A stretch of 64,000 nucleotides of DNA, taken from Paramyrothecium sp. XJ0827 (Eukaryota > Ascomycota > Sordariomycetes > Hypocreales > Stachybotryaceae). This document shows, one piece after another, positions 23,801 to 36,143 of the stretch (positions are counted from its first letter, which is position 1; every line of letters begins with the position of its first letter). Below the pieces are notes generated by a model. It saw nothing but the letters and a program-made list of their open reading frames with translations. It was not told where the DNA came from and did no database searches. Both the position numbers and the translations under genes were made by a program. The stretch lies in contig JAJFPB010000005.1 in assembly GCA_020881915.1 (NCBI GenBank), forward strand, positions 1,364,001 to 1,428,000, in the 5' to 3' direction.

Positions 23801-26800
23801 GAGAGGACCCATAATGCCGAGCGGCCAAGCGATGGCTTGGTCGACGGGAAACCTTCGCTTGGCACGCTCCCCACAAGCCCCCAAGACCCAGCCCGTGACC
23901 CAGCCTTTCGGTGGGGCCAAGCAACTTCTTGGGACCTTGGGACCTTGCTCGGGCGCTCCGCCGGCTTCGTGCCCTGCTGTTGCTTGTCTGTCTCGCCGCG
24001 TCGGGCAGTTTGCTCGCATCGAGAAGAAACGCCCCGTAAACAACTCTTTATTTTTCCTTGCTGCAGACGTGGCAAGAGGCCTGGCAGTGATGTCATGCTC
24101 GCGCTCTGTCATGGGTTGTGCTCGTGCGACCAGGAGTGCGAACAGGACGATTGCCAGCTTGGCGATGCGAAGAGGGAATTGCCAACGGTCAAGCGTTGCC
24201 GCAACTGAGATAGTCTGGTGACTATCATTTCTCTTGGCCCCCCATTCATATCGGGATTCCCTGGGATCGTCCTGGTCCTGGGTAAGGTGAGCTGAGCAAA
24301 AATCAAGGGTACGATGTAAGGGCAACCCCAGGCTATCGCTCGCTTAATCCCCACCAATGCCAAACACGTGCGCCGCCCGCGAGGTTCCCCCGTGCGGACG
24401 CCCGGGGCTCTTCCCGTCGTCTACCTTACCTTATGTCAACCGTACCGTACCGCCCTGTACCGTACCTACACTGTGGTGCTGCAGTGGCAGTGACCACCAG
24501 GCCTTCTTTCAAACAGGCGACGCTGCCAGGTCTCCCCCCCCTTCGTCACACCAAAGTCTTGGCTCTTCAGCAGACCGTTGGCACCGTCTGTAGCGCCAAG
24601 GAGGGAGGCCCGAGCATCGTCGATGACAGCACTTGGCTCTTTGACGTTTCGTCGCGCAACAGTGCGCTGTCTCTGTGTATGGTCCAGCTTTACAGCACGG
24701 GGCCATGTCGTCCAAGACTCGGAACAGGGCGCGGCATGCATTCTGTGGGACAGTTGCGCAAACAAAATACTTCCCACCTCCTCCTTGCTCGCCTCCATCC
24801 ATTCCAAACAAACCAGATACCCTCCACCCCGGCTCAAGGTTCAGGCCTCTTTACCTCCCCCTCCTCTGGAATGAGTCGCTGCCACAGGTTGGAGCAGGTC
24901 GAAATTGCTTGCCGTAATTAACCAAAGGTAGGGCAAGGGGAAGGGGAGGGGAGGCCCCCAGACCAGACGGGAGAAAGGCCCCGATAATTGAGGCAGTGCA
25001 ACCCTTCGCTCCCCCCTCCCCCCTCCCTCCCACCTCTGATGGCCGCGTGCTCGGCTTCGGCGGGCCAAAAAGTAAGCTTATTCTGTCTGGCCCTGCGGCG
25101 CAATAAGCTTTTGCCGCTTGCCAAGAACGAACAAACCGTTTTTGGCCGGAAAAGGGAGACCGACCAAGATTGGCATCATCCCGATCTGCCGCCGGGACCT
25201 GTCACCACAGAGCTCCGTTGATCATATTGCCGTGCCAAAAAGGGGGCAAGATTTGCCGAGGAGCATCGGTTGCCTGCCTTACCTACCTCACGGTGGCCAC
25301 CTGTCGTTTTCGCGCATATTAATTGTATCATACAGTATCATATCCTAATCCTCCTTTGGGCGTCAATCTGTTGGTGCACTGGTCCGTCACAAGACGCACG
25401 TTGCATTCCTCTTCTCGCCACGGGTGACAAGGACGGCCGGATATGCTTCACTTGCCGTTCTGCAACAGTGGTGATTTCCAGTCAGAAGGATCGGCAAGAT
25501 TATACGTCTCACTTTTCTTTTGGTCATGGCATTTGTGTACCGTACAGTACACCAAAAAAAATGGGATAATGCTACCCTTTCCTGACAAAGCTGCGAGAGA
25601 TCCCAAGGGGTTTCCTCCAAACTCCTCAAATACGTGTCATCGTGTGACTGTAGTTCATGTCTGTCTTGTTGTCTTGTTATCTCGTTGCTTTGCACGGCCT
25701 TGTGCCTTGCTAGCCTTCCTTCAAAGTTCAAGTGCACTTGACCGTGGCCAGGGTCTGCCTAAGGACAATCCATTCGAGGCTGTCCGAATGAATTGCATCT
25801 CTCTCGAGTTTCCTGGTCGAGAACCAGCCGCCAGCAAACCCCTCAACCACAGTTCGCTTCCCAGTTCCCCCCGTCGCTCACCTTCCGCCATTCATCGCCC
25901 AAGAAGCCTTACTCAACCTGCGCACTGAATACGAGGGTTCGGCCAACTCTTCCTTCTCGAGCAACAATCCTCACCGTCGTCCGCAACCGGAACCGAAGCT
26001 CGGCTTCCCTCCTTACCGGGCATCCCACAACAACCAGGCTTCGGTCCTGCCTCCTCAAGCCGCCGACTGACACTGCAGCCCACGGCTGCAGTACCCGGCC
26101 GGTGACCCTTCTCGATCTTTCCACGGAGGTCTTCCTGACATTACGTCTATACCCTGCGGCTTGATACAAGTTTTCCACTACTCGACTTCTGCGCTGCTCC
26201 AAAAAAACAAAATGGGGAGGAGGATGTTGGGCTTTCGGTGACACAACTATGGAGGATGGCATCCCTCCTCCTCTGCCCGACGGCAGAAAACCACAATATG
26301 CCGTGTAGTGACCCGTTGTGAGGTGACAAGCCGTCCGTTCATTAGCAACCCCATTGGCACGTTCATCATGGGCGCGTCAAGCCGACCCTGGCGAACCACA
26401 CCACCCACATTTGTCTGGTCCCAATGTCAGTTGTGTCGAGTTGTGATTTCCTTGCTTGGACTACGCCGTGGACCAAGGTAGGTCTCGTACCAAAGAGACG
26501 CTCTGCCATAAATGCGGTCTGATTGATCATTTGGTTCCAGTCGTGAAGGCCATGGTTTCGCCCACTCCAGGGTACTTGCTAGTGCTCCCATATACCATGA
26601 TATCATGCGTGATGCCTTGAGCAACGTACTAACTGGTGCGAGAGCTCATCTTGTGTGCTATAGGAATGCTTGACAGATCTGGCAGGTAATCATCGTTGTA
26701 GACTATGGGCGTGCATATACCAGTTCGGGCAGTTCAGAGTCGTCTCGAGGAGGTTGAGTTCGGGGACAGGGGAAGAAGACTCCCCCTTCATGTGTTGCGG

Positions 26801-27970
26801 AGGGCAGTTCTCCTCAGCCACGTAATACAAGCGGCTTGCAAACTCGTCAGTCTGGGTTCGTGTCCAGCAGGTGCTCCTAAGTTGACAACTCACGTAACAG
26901 GCACTACTTTCTTTCTTCTACAACCAAATCTCGAGGCAGTCAGTCACTAAAAGAAGCTGCTAGCTAACATGGTTGGAGGGGGTGATGTGAGCTTGTATTG
27001 TCTCGTGACGGCCTAGTACGGGCCACCGCGTTATCTAGTTATGCTGTCACCAATGGCTTTGTTGTCTTTGACACCTCCATGCCCTTTGTGTTGTACGGAT
27101 CTGCAAGTTGAGTTGCGATGACACTGAGCGCTTTGTTACCTTTCCCGTCTCTTACTAAGGAGCAACCACCGCGACAAGCCGGAGGTGCAACTCATATATC
27201 CTCTGCAAACGACGCGTTGCGCGTCTTGTGCAACTATTCCCCAGTATTACCCGACGGCTTGCGTGAAGCCGGTAGACGTTCCACTGGCATAGCCTTGAGA
27301 AAAGTCGTTCCCATTGAGGTCCATCTCAATGATCCTCCCAGTCCCCGTAACCCATTGCATGTACTCATGCAAGCCCATGTTTTGTTGTTCAGAAGTAGAA
27401 ATGTATGTGCAAGAAAGTATGTCCCGGAAAACCATAAGCGTAGTAAGGCCTGCCCTTCTCTCGTATGACCAGAAGTAGATAAAGCAATAAAGGGATAGTA
27501 AAATGAATGGTGGCGGTAGGCTGGTCGTCTTCTTCCGAAGCCAGTAAGTGCGAGTTTGCAGCCAGGTTAGATGCTCCAGCCAAAAGCAAAAACAGCAAAC
27601 AAGTGGTTCAATAAGTTTTGTGAAAGACCACTTAGACTATGCATGATTGCCCGGGTATCAATAGTGGCTGCAGACGCTCGAGTTCAGAAGTCAACTCCTC
27701 AAGCCTGCCGGTGTGCTGACCTTCGGATGCCGAGCAAGACGTGAACGGAAAATCCAAATAAAAAATGTAAAAAGAAGCCGTAACATCGTCAAAAAATAAG
27801 AGGTGTGATTGAGAGGTCGCCGCCTCCATTAACGTGATGGGCGCCCTATCTGGCCCAGCCAGCCAGAGCGCCATCAGCGAGTCCAAACAGCCCTTCCGGG
27901 CCAGATGATAATGAAAAAGAGCACCGGAATCGTCGCGGATTCTCCAAACGCCGTGCATGCAAAGTGGGTA
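20896..27970. other. 7-kb gene-free region upstream of pacC, rich in GCCAAG
   Basis: No coding gene is supportable over this 7.1 kb. By hand count, GCCAAG or its complement CTTGGC occurs 26 times between 21235 and 25125, where about two are expected by chance. The nearest seven form the block annotated at 21235-21404. Poly-G/poly-C tracts occur at about 22695-22707 and 25010-25030. From about 25780 to 26210 the plus strand is pyrimidine-rich like a fungal leader, but no coding frame follows it. The right end is the 3' side of the Stb3-like gene. Long frames such as 23348-24208 are covered by other frames on both strands. Confidence 0.6.
21235..21404. promoter_or_regulatory. Block of seven PacC core sites upstream of pacC
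   Basis: CTTGGC occurs at 21235, 21246, 21257 and 21399, and GCCAAG at 21270, 21382 and 21392 (start coordinates). GCCARG is the experimentally established PacC recognition core in Aspergillus. Seven copies in 170 bp lie 340-510 bp before the pacC start codon. Direct PacC control of its own gene is the simple reading (inference). Confidence 0.6.
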
Positions 27971-29020
27971 TTATACAGAGCCGAGGCGCATAAGGGCCTC
28001 GACGGCCTCGCGCTCCTGTGCATCGGAGGCGTCGGCCAGTTTGGAAAAGTCAAAGTTTGTGGGTTGCGGGGCGCGTGCCATGCCGGAGAAGGATCGGAGG
28101 CTTCCCGGAACATATCCAAGGGACATGGGAAGGTTGCGGTCCGACAGGGCTGCAGCCATGTTGGGGTAGGAATCGGCGCGCAGAGCTGCAGCGCCCACAG
28201 CACCCCAGTCCTCATCATCCGTGACATCCTCCGGGTCGTCGTTCATGACGACATCATCGTCGGGAGCCTCGGAGCAAGACGCGGACTCATATCCATCCAT
28301 GGACATGTTGTCGGCTTCATTTTCCGGCACCGACATGTCGTAGTCATCATGAGAAAACTGAATCGACTCGGCGCCGCTTGAGCCGGCCATGTTCTTCCTC
28401 GGTCGCTCTTGAAGCCTACCGCCCGTCTTTGATATCGGGATCCCTGCCGTGTAGGATGATGGCGGCGTAGCCTGTCGCTCGCGGCCTGTGTAACCACGGC
28501 GGCTCGCATCCCACCGACCCCATCCGACCTTCTCGAACTGCACATCGCCATGAACACCGCCGCCTTCGCCGCCGCGACCCTCCAGGGCTCCAACGACTAG
28601 GCGTCGCGCCTTGGTTGGAGGGATGGCGGGAAAGCCAGGCACTGATGTTGTCAGGTAGCCCATGATGTGCCGAATGGCCAGAGGACCATGGTTGAGCAAG
28701 ATCTCGGGGAGGTAGTGCTTGGAAAGCATGGCGCTGGTGATTGCGCCTGCAGCCTCGGAAGGCGGCGAGAGAGACCTTCGAGGCCTGGCAGCGGAATCGT
28801 GAAGGTCCAAATCCGAATCAATAGGGTCGAGCTTGGCCTTCTGAAGCTGGGCCTTCAGACCACGGGCCGGTAGGGCAGGGGATATGGAGTTGGGGGGAGT
28901 AGGGAGGGCATGAGAACGCGCCGCTGTCGCAGACTCATTCCGCGCCGCTACAACAGTTAAGTTGTCTCGGCTCGCGGAGGCCTGGGGGATATCGCGAGCA
29001 GCTGATGCCAGGGAAGCCAT
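27971..29020 (-). CDS. stb3: Stb3-like Sin3-binding regulator
   Basis: One exon encodes 349 residues. The segment at about 95-190 matches the Stb3 domain (putative Sin3-binding protein): a LPEILLNHGPLAIRHIM stretch, then VPGF-AIPPTKARRLVV-ALE, then VHGDVQFEKVGWGRWDA. In yeast Stb3 binds the ribosomal RNA processing element and the Sin3 histone-deacetylase complex, repressing ribosome-biogenesis genes when growth slows (established for yeast, inferred here). The N-terminus is Ala/Ser-rich. The C-terminal third is acidic (EDVTDDEDWG near 270-275). The start is the first in-frame ATG, with upstream sequence pyrimidine-rich on this strand. No intron is needed. Confidence 0.85.
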   Translation of the reverse strand: MASLASAARDIPQASASRDNLTVVAARNESATAARSHALPTPPNSISPALPARGLKAQLQKAKLDPIDSDLDLHDSAARPRRSLSPPSEAAGAITSAMLSKHYLPEILLNHGPLAIRHIMGYLTTSVPGFPAIPPTKARRLVVGALEGRGGEGGGVHGDVQFEKVGWGRWDASRRGYTGRERQATPPSSYTAGIPISKTGGRLQERPRKNMAGSSGAESIQFSHDDYDMSVPENEADNMSMDGYESASCSEAPDDDVVMNDDPEDVTDDEDWGAVGAAALRADSYPNMAAALSDRNLPMSLGYVPGSLRSFSGMARAPQPTNFDFSKLADASDAQEREAVEALMRLGSV

Positions 29021-32000
29021 AGTGACCGGTAGGAGTTTCGGTGCTTCGGAACGCGTCTAAGTGAGAAGAAGCCGGTCAGCGACAAAGTCGAAACGTGCGC
29101 GAAACGGACAGTTGCAAAAAAGCGGCAGGCAGGCAACGAGGGTAGTTCTCGTAATAATCGTGATGAGAAAGAAGAAGAGGAAGAGGAAGAAGAAGATGAT
29201 GATAATGAGCAAGCAAGCCAGGCCTGAGTCACCCGCGGCGTCCGTCCAAAGGGGGTGAGGTACGTACCTGGTCCAGAAGCAAGTGAGGTTGATGGCGGAC
29301 TCGAGAGGTTCGAAGGAAGACGAGGCACTATTGAACAGGCTGGCAGAGCTGACGCGATGACCTTGACCGCGACAGAAGATTCTCAAAAGCGAAGAGTGCT
29401 GTGGTATCTGGGTCGTTGTTTTGTTGCTTTGAGGAGGAAGGGGAGGGAGAGACGATGCCGGACCTCTGGAGGGTAATAAGGTAACCTAGAAGGATAAGGT
29501 AGCGATAGGCACGGGAACAGGCCTTGGTTACTGCGCGCACGCCACCCCTTCCTATTCGGGCAAGGGCAGGGGCGTGCGAAGGTCCAAGGGAACAAGAGAA
29601 GATACTCTGTACATGCGCAGAACCTAAGATGAGTGGCTTACGGTGGGTTGTCAGCTTCGCAACGAAGGGGAGGCGTGGGGCATGCGCAGAAGGCGTGCCA
29701 CCCTTCTCTCTCTCTCGATATCAGGCCGACAAGGGCCTAAGTTTGGTGCCAACAACGACACACACAAATCACACACACACACGCACGCACGCACACACGC
29801 GCCTACACGTACGAATCACATACAAATCACAGTAGGTTTCACGGAAGCAACAAAATGCAGCGCGGCACAAACTCTTCTCTGAAGGACTGCCTGCCCTGCA
29901 GGCACTCGTTTGTCGCGAAGCTGTGGCTTGTGAGAACCTTCCTATCGCTGATGCCGCGACCAGGCTGGAAACAAACCCGGAGTCTCCAGCCACTCGCACA
30001 GCCCTCCCTCCCTCCCTCCCACTGCAACCCGTGATCAGAACAACCGAAGCCTAATGGGAAACACTAAAGCCCTGCGGCAATGTACTCCGTACCCACGGCG
30101 TGTGTCTTCTTTTCTGGGACCTGCGTCGCGGGAAATCGGGCGCAGAAGAAGGAAGGATGTCTGGATGCGCCGCCGCTGCCCCGATGTCCCGTGCGGAATC
30201 GGTAGTCCTTTGTTGTCATCCATCCCACACACCCCCTTTTCTTTCTAATTTGTCGTGGAAATTTCTTCCAATAGACCCGGAAAGGATTAAGAGGATGAAA
30301 CCAGAACGTCAAACCCTCGTTATTGCGCCCAGCTCTGACGCACAACTCGCACAAGTGAATGGGGGGAAGCACATTGACCATGTTTAGCTCCAAGGCATCT
30401 GGGCCACGGGTCAGAGAACGTGCTCCCCGGATGGGCCAACCCGCGCTGGAGTCAGAACGTCGGAACAACCATGCAAGCAAGGCCCACGACGACGGGTCGT
30501 ACTAGCCAACGTAGCTGCGACTCTCCATCATTGCTGGGCGAACAAGCCCCCTGTCAGGACCGGGCGAGTGGACTTGGGCGAAAAGTGGTCCGTAGCCGGT
30601 GCAGGTATCTGGGGAGTGGCCCTTCGCTCGCCCCTCTTGAATGACTTGCTAGCGTGCACATTCAGCGCTCGGCGAAAATCATTCGACAGTTCCTTATGCC
30701 GTGGCCCCAAAATTACCCCAGAGCCATAATTATGTACAGTACAGAGTATGGTGAACCGGGAATGACGGAGCTGATGCTGGCGCTGATGCTGATGCTGTTT
30801 CCGGCATACGTAATCCGCGACGCGCGAGAGTGGGCGCGTTAAGCACCTAAGACAGGTCCCATGACAGACCTCCCCTGGGAAAAGGTCCCTCTTCTCAGTG
30901 CTCGACTTCGAAAACGTCATCGTTCCTGTTCCCGGGTCGTTGGGAGGGGCCGCCATCTAAGGACCGTGAGAATACGTGTCATGCATTCCCATGCTCTTTG
31001 CTTTCGCGATCCGGATTTCACGGGGTTTTGGAATTGTGTCAGTGTCATGGTTTTTCCCTGTCCCAACATGGTAAATATCGGGGGGGGAGCATAATAGCGC
31101 GAGAAATCTAAGTGTAGTTGAGACATGCTAAATCACAAGTTTAGTTGTGCACCGATCGGGGTTTCTCGATGGCCAGCGATAACGCGATGTGCAACCGTAT
31201 CGAGGGCCACTGGACTGATGCAGCACTGCCCAGGTACAGGTAGGTACGGTCCGGTACAGAGTACCTTGCCTGGCAACTTTGGTGACAAAAAGAGCGGGCC
31301 ACAACCCGGCACCCATGCACAGCTATTATTGTCTCGTCCCTGTCGCCCACTTCATCTTTTGCGGCATGCCTAAGATTTCACGAAATTGCTTTTTGCGCAA
31401 ACACCATTGAAAAGGGATATCGATAAGGAAAATTTTCTTCCAAGTCATCCCTGAATTTCCTTCGTGAGTTCAACAAGGGTCGACCAGGAGGAAACTCACT
31501 TGCCATCCGTCCCTGTGTCCCTTTTCACAATCTTGATCTTGTACCTCTGCTGCTGTGCCTTGTCGCTCAAGAGGGTGTCCGGTGTCCACCTTTTCGTGCC
31601 CAGGTGCACCTGGCTTTCCAGGGCGTGTCTCTAGAAGCCTGCTGTCGCTGGCGATGGCCCTGTTGTGACCTTCTGCTGGGACTAGCCCTACAGTGATCAG
31701 CCCCTAAGGTTTGGTGAGCCATGGCAGAGGTCGCCAGAACAGCCCCAACGTGGAGGCAATAGCACAGGTACGAAGGTGCTGCTCGTTGATTGCTCCCTTG
31801 CCAAGCAGTCGGCCAACAAGAGATACTGCAAATGAATAAAATCGTTATTAATTAAACATCGTCAAGTTAGAAGCTTTTAATAAGTACTTGATGGTGCTTT
31901 TCTCTATGCTTCTGCTAATAATATAATTTAGTACATTCTGGTTGTCTCTGTATCTTTGCTCACCAGTCGTTCACCAACTTATAAGCACCCTCTTGTATCC

Positions 32001-33870
32001 TCAACGTAGCATGAGTGTTAGTCAACTCAGGTTGGGAGAAGGCGATTCTAGAATAACCTTAAAATGAGTTTCCATTCCAACATCCAGAGTGTTTTCTCGT
32101 GTTTGCTTCAACGGAACCGGAATACCTTTTGGACATCTCATCCTCAAAAACATCGTCGAGCCACTCTCTATGTAATTAACAGGCGCCTCGTATTGCCAAT
32201 CGCCTGTCCCTGTCGCCGGGGGACCCAGGGTTATGGGCCCCTAACGCTGAACTCTGGTCCTTGCTGTGGACCATCCTACGTGCTATGACCTCCCTCGCAG
32301 GACCATGTCCTGTCAGGTACCCTACAGGCCGAGCATATTTCACGAATTGTTCAGCACAACCTACATCGTGTTACTTCACATTACGAGGATAATTCGATTC
32401 CCTTGTCATGAATCTAGGGGTGGGAAATGAAGGAAAAATTTTCCGCGGCCTTTGTCGAAAAGTAGCCTGGTACCGGAACAGTACCAATCCGAGCGAGCAT
32501 CATGCTTTGCTTGGACGTGTGTTTTGTTGAATGTGTGCTGTGAGCACCTCAAGACGGGCGGAGTCTCCATGTCGCGCTGCCCTTCTTGTTGAGCTGCATT
32601 CACTGCGGTATATTCCACCGCCGGTGCAATGTGTAGCCACTATGCCATGCGCAGCAACGTGATGGATATGGAATGCTAAACGAAGAGCGCCGTCTCAAAG
32701 TCGCGCACTCGCTCCCACTATCTGGCCATCCGATCTACTGAATGTATCTGTAGCCTCAATACCTTGTCCAACGGGAATGGCCTGCCACTGCACGACTGCA
32801 GCCACTATGGGCGCCAAGCCCTTCTCCCACAACCGGATCAGTCCCGCCCTGTAGTGGGTATCCGCCATCCACACTCGACCTCGTCGCCATGACCGGCCAC
32901 AAAGTACCATAGCCTGGACACCAGACAACCATCACATCCACATGCCGCTGTCCCAGAAGGTGTCCCCCCCGCCGCCGCCTCCGGCTCTCTTGGTGTGAAC
33001 CCCTAATTGAATCAGAGTTTGGCGATCGGATTACTGGCCTTGGGAAGATCAATCCATCAACCGCAGAAGGGAACCCCACGTGGTGGCGTGGTGCATCCCC
33101 GATTGTCCGCCATCTGGAATGCGCCGTCGTTTGCTGCAAGGTCGGCGCATTACTCTCGGCATTCCTAGGGAGGGGCTCGCTGCAACACCACTTGCCAGCC
33201 GAACGAGATGCTCTGTCGCACCGAGGTTGCGTGGTGAATTGTCGTGTGCATGTTATTACCCCTCTCTGAGCTTCACGACTCCTCATCTGTTATGGGTCTC
33301 TTATCTTATTCCAAGTTAGATGCCGTACACAGCCAAGGACTTCCTCAGCGTCATCGCGTTCACTGTGGAACCAATTTGTCCTGCCGTCATACAATTCCGG
33401 TTCATCCCGTTCTACATGAACCATCCCCGTGATGCAGGTGTTAACATTCTCGTGCATCATTCGACCAGGGCAAACCATGTCGGAACCCCTCCTCCCCCTC
33501 CCCCTTCCCCACGCTATCGTTCCTCAACTTCAACTTGGTGGCTGTGGGAGGGTGCGCGTTAGCCAGTCGTCATCGCAAACGCGACACTGTTTTAGAGCCA
33601 TTTTGATACCTGGCCAAACGCGTTACCAACGAGTGATGATCCCACCTGCCCCATTCAGCCCCTCAGCCTGGAAACCATCCAATTTATCACAAGCGCCTCT
33701 ACTCTTATCTCGGCACACGCCTCTGCATCGTGGGTCCGACAACGGCCAGCTGAGCGTCTTGCGCTCGTTAGCCGACTTGCCAACATTCAGTCTGCTCGTG
33801 TACTGTGCCCACGAGCCAAGCATGATAAGGGTTCGCAAGCCCTCAAACGAAGAGCCTCCCACTGCTTGGT
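29021..33870. other. Gene-free region between stb3 and top3
   Basis: It includes the Stb3 leader (29021 to about 29500, with a GA/GAT-rich tract at 29160-29210) and a CA microsatellite (29757-29800). Around 31830-31940 the sequence becomes AT-rich, which could mark decayed repeat DNA, but no transposon protein or terminal repeat can be read. The ORFs lack domains. Confidence 0.55.
29757..29800. repeat. CA/CG dinucleotide microsatellite
   Basis: Interrupted ACACAC and ACGCACGC runs lie in the region upstream of the Stb3-like gene. Confidence 0.9.
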
Positions 33871-36143
33871 TCAAGGGCCTCCATTGGCTTGGCCTTGTAC
33901 TTGAGCAAAGATGAACTCGCGACAAGCCTAGCATGGCATCAGTATACCTCTTCTCTTTGTTAGGTTGCTAACTTACTGCCCGGAGAACATGTAGTTTCTG
34001 TTGTGACTGCTGGAATACGCGTTCGTACTGAGTAATGCTCTCTCGGAGCACCACGGCCCGCGTGGTGCGACCCTCGCATATGGCCTTCATCTTTAATTCC
34101 ATTTCTTTCCGTAGGAATGGCTTTCCCAGGCTGGTCTCGAAATTCATTCGGTCGAATCCCAGGATTAAGGAGACTCCCAACTGGGTTGGCACGAACACCT
34201 TCACTCCGCCACCTCTATTGCCCGATGATGTTGACGTTCCGCGGCCCCTACTGCTTCTTCCACCTCTGGCTCCGCGTCCGCGTCCACGTCCGCGCCCTGC
34301 AGGCGCGGAGTCTTCCGTTCCGTCATCCGCTCCCACGACGGCTCCGGAACGGTCTATCGTCGCGACATATTCTCGATCCTGTATCTTCTGTATGTGCTCA
34401 GCCATGGTAGCATCCGTTCCGATCCCATTAGCGTCCATGAGCGCAATGAGGTCGGCTTCTGTGAGGTAGTTGGGGGGTGTCGTCTTTCCTTCGGTCATCA
34501 AAGCCTCGGTTGGCTCGAAGATTTCACCAACGGTGAATCTGGGTAGTTCAGCTGAATTGCTCCAATTTTCGTAAACATAGACGTCGAGGTAATTTCTTTC
34601 CAATACGACAACCCCATGTGCGCTAAACATCTCCTCCCCATATTGGATCTCGATGTCTGTGGCTGATCCTTTGGCATCTTCCGAGCAACATGCTAGAAAG
34701 CGACGGACGACATACTCATATAGGCGCGCTTCATTTGCATTGAGGACGCTCGGTGCTGCATATGTGATTGGGTGAATGGGCGGGTGAGCCTTGTCATCGT
34801 GTCTGCCTTCCCTTGGTTGCTGGAATGCGCCATCTACAAGACCCTGAGCGAATTGCCCCCATCGATGATCCGGTGTCTGTTTCTGAACGAGCGCCCGAAG
34901 GTTCATGCCTTTATCGAAACGATCTGTTTCGGTACGGGGATAACTGATGAAGCCTTTATTGTATAGACCCTCTGCTATCGTCATGGCTTGTTGACCGCTC
35001 ATGTGCAGCATTCGGGTGGCAGCCTTCTGCAACTCGACAGTCGTGAGTGGCAGTGGTTTGAACTTCCGAGTTGGCTTCTCCTGGACCTTTGTCACCTTAG
35101 CCTTCTTCGCCGTGATACATCTTTCATATAGGATGACAGTAGTTGCACGGTCAAACAAACGGTTTCTACTCCAGCCAAAGTTGGCTGTCTTGCGCTCCCG
35201 GGTATGCGTCACTTTGATGCTCCAGAACGGCTCTGGCACAAAGTTCTTCACACGGAAGTAGCGGTCAACGACAAAGCCAAGGGTGGGAAACTGACAGGAG
35301 CCTAACAAGTCAGAATGATAGCAAAGAGAGAGTCAAAGTTCAACACACCGTAACTGAGTGTCATCTTTTCCATCGGGCCCCCGAGCGGCCGGAGATTGTT
35401 TGTCATGAATCGAGTGAAAGCATAGCCTATACGTAGGTCAAGCTCTATCCTTGCGGAGACGGCATTGACCTGCTTCGTATCCAGATCAACAAGCCTTTGA
35501 GCCGCAGAGAGGACATGTCTAGGGGTAGAATCAGCAAAGCTTGAGTGGCTGTCGTGATGGATGCAGTACGCACGCTCGCTCAACATTGCTGAATTTGGCG
35601 CGCTTCACTTGGATGTTGGGATTGCCCGAGCGTGCAGCGTCGACGATCTCTTGGCCAATATGCTCCCCTTCTCGATCACAATCGGTCCATATCACCAAGA
35701 GCTGGGCATACTTGGCTTGATCTGCGAGGTTCTTGGCAATGGTTTTCTTATCCTGGATGCGCGTTGGTTGTGGAACGAGAGATCACCGCGGACAACTCCA
35801 ACTCACATCGTGAACCTTGGTGACGACAGGCGCATGGAATAAGGTATCCGGAGGAGGGTAGCTCCAGTTCTTATACTCATCCGTGAACTCGACGTTCGTC
35901 AAATGACCGGTCACACAGGTCATGGTAACGTCGCATTGGCCCCATGGCTGGCCAAAGTTGAAGGTGAAGGAGTAATTCTTGATATACTGGTTACGCGTAT
36001 TGTGCTGCCAGCTATGTCGTCAGCATCTTGGTGGTGTGGGCGGAAGCCAAGTCCGCACGCACGGTTTGATGGTTGCCTCCTGAGAGGTGGCCAGCGACGG
36101 CCTTGGAAATCGAGGGCTTCTCGGCCACACATAAAACCCTCAT
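33871..36143 (-). CDS. top3: DNA topoisomerase III (type IA)
   Basis: Six exons (36143-36063, 36004-35807, 35752-35574, 35518-35349, 35301-33977, 33927-33871) give 669 residues. Top3 decatenates single strands and works with the RecQ helicase and Rmi1 to dissolve recombination intermediates in the nucleus (established). The Toprim domain starts at VLCVAEKPSISKA (3-15) and has the acidic DCDREGE motif (117-123). The catalytic tyrosine is Y330 in GFISYPRTETDRF. An Arg-Gly-rich insertion (about 545-563) separates the GIGTDATMAEHI segment from the last domain part. The short final exon supplies ACREF..., matching the VLRDACRR-type end of yeast Top3. An in-frame ATG at 36230 would add a basic 29-residue leader without acidic residues. 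The gene is divergent from the DUF1295 gene, 726 bp away. Confidence 0.95.

Noticed and set aside
23348..24208. Plus-strand open frame of 286 codons
   Set aside because: No domain, irregular composition, overlapped by long frames on both strands (for example 23738-24325 minus), and no promoter-like leader. Long frames are expected by chance in GC-rich DNA.
32695..33286. Minus-strand frames suspected to be a decayed retrotransposon
   Set aside because: I could not identify any reverse transcriptase, integrase or RNase H motif, terminal repeat or target duplication.
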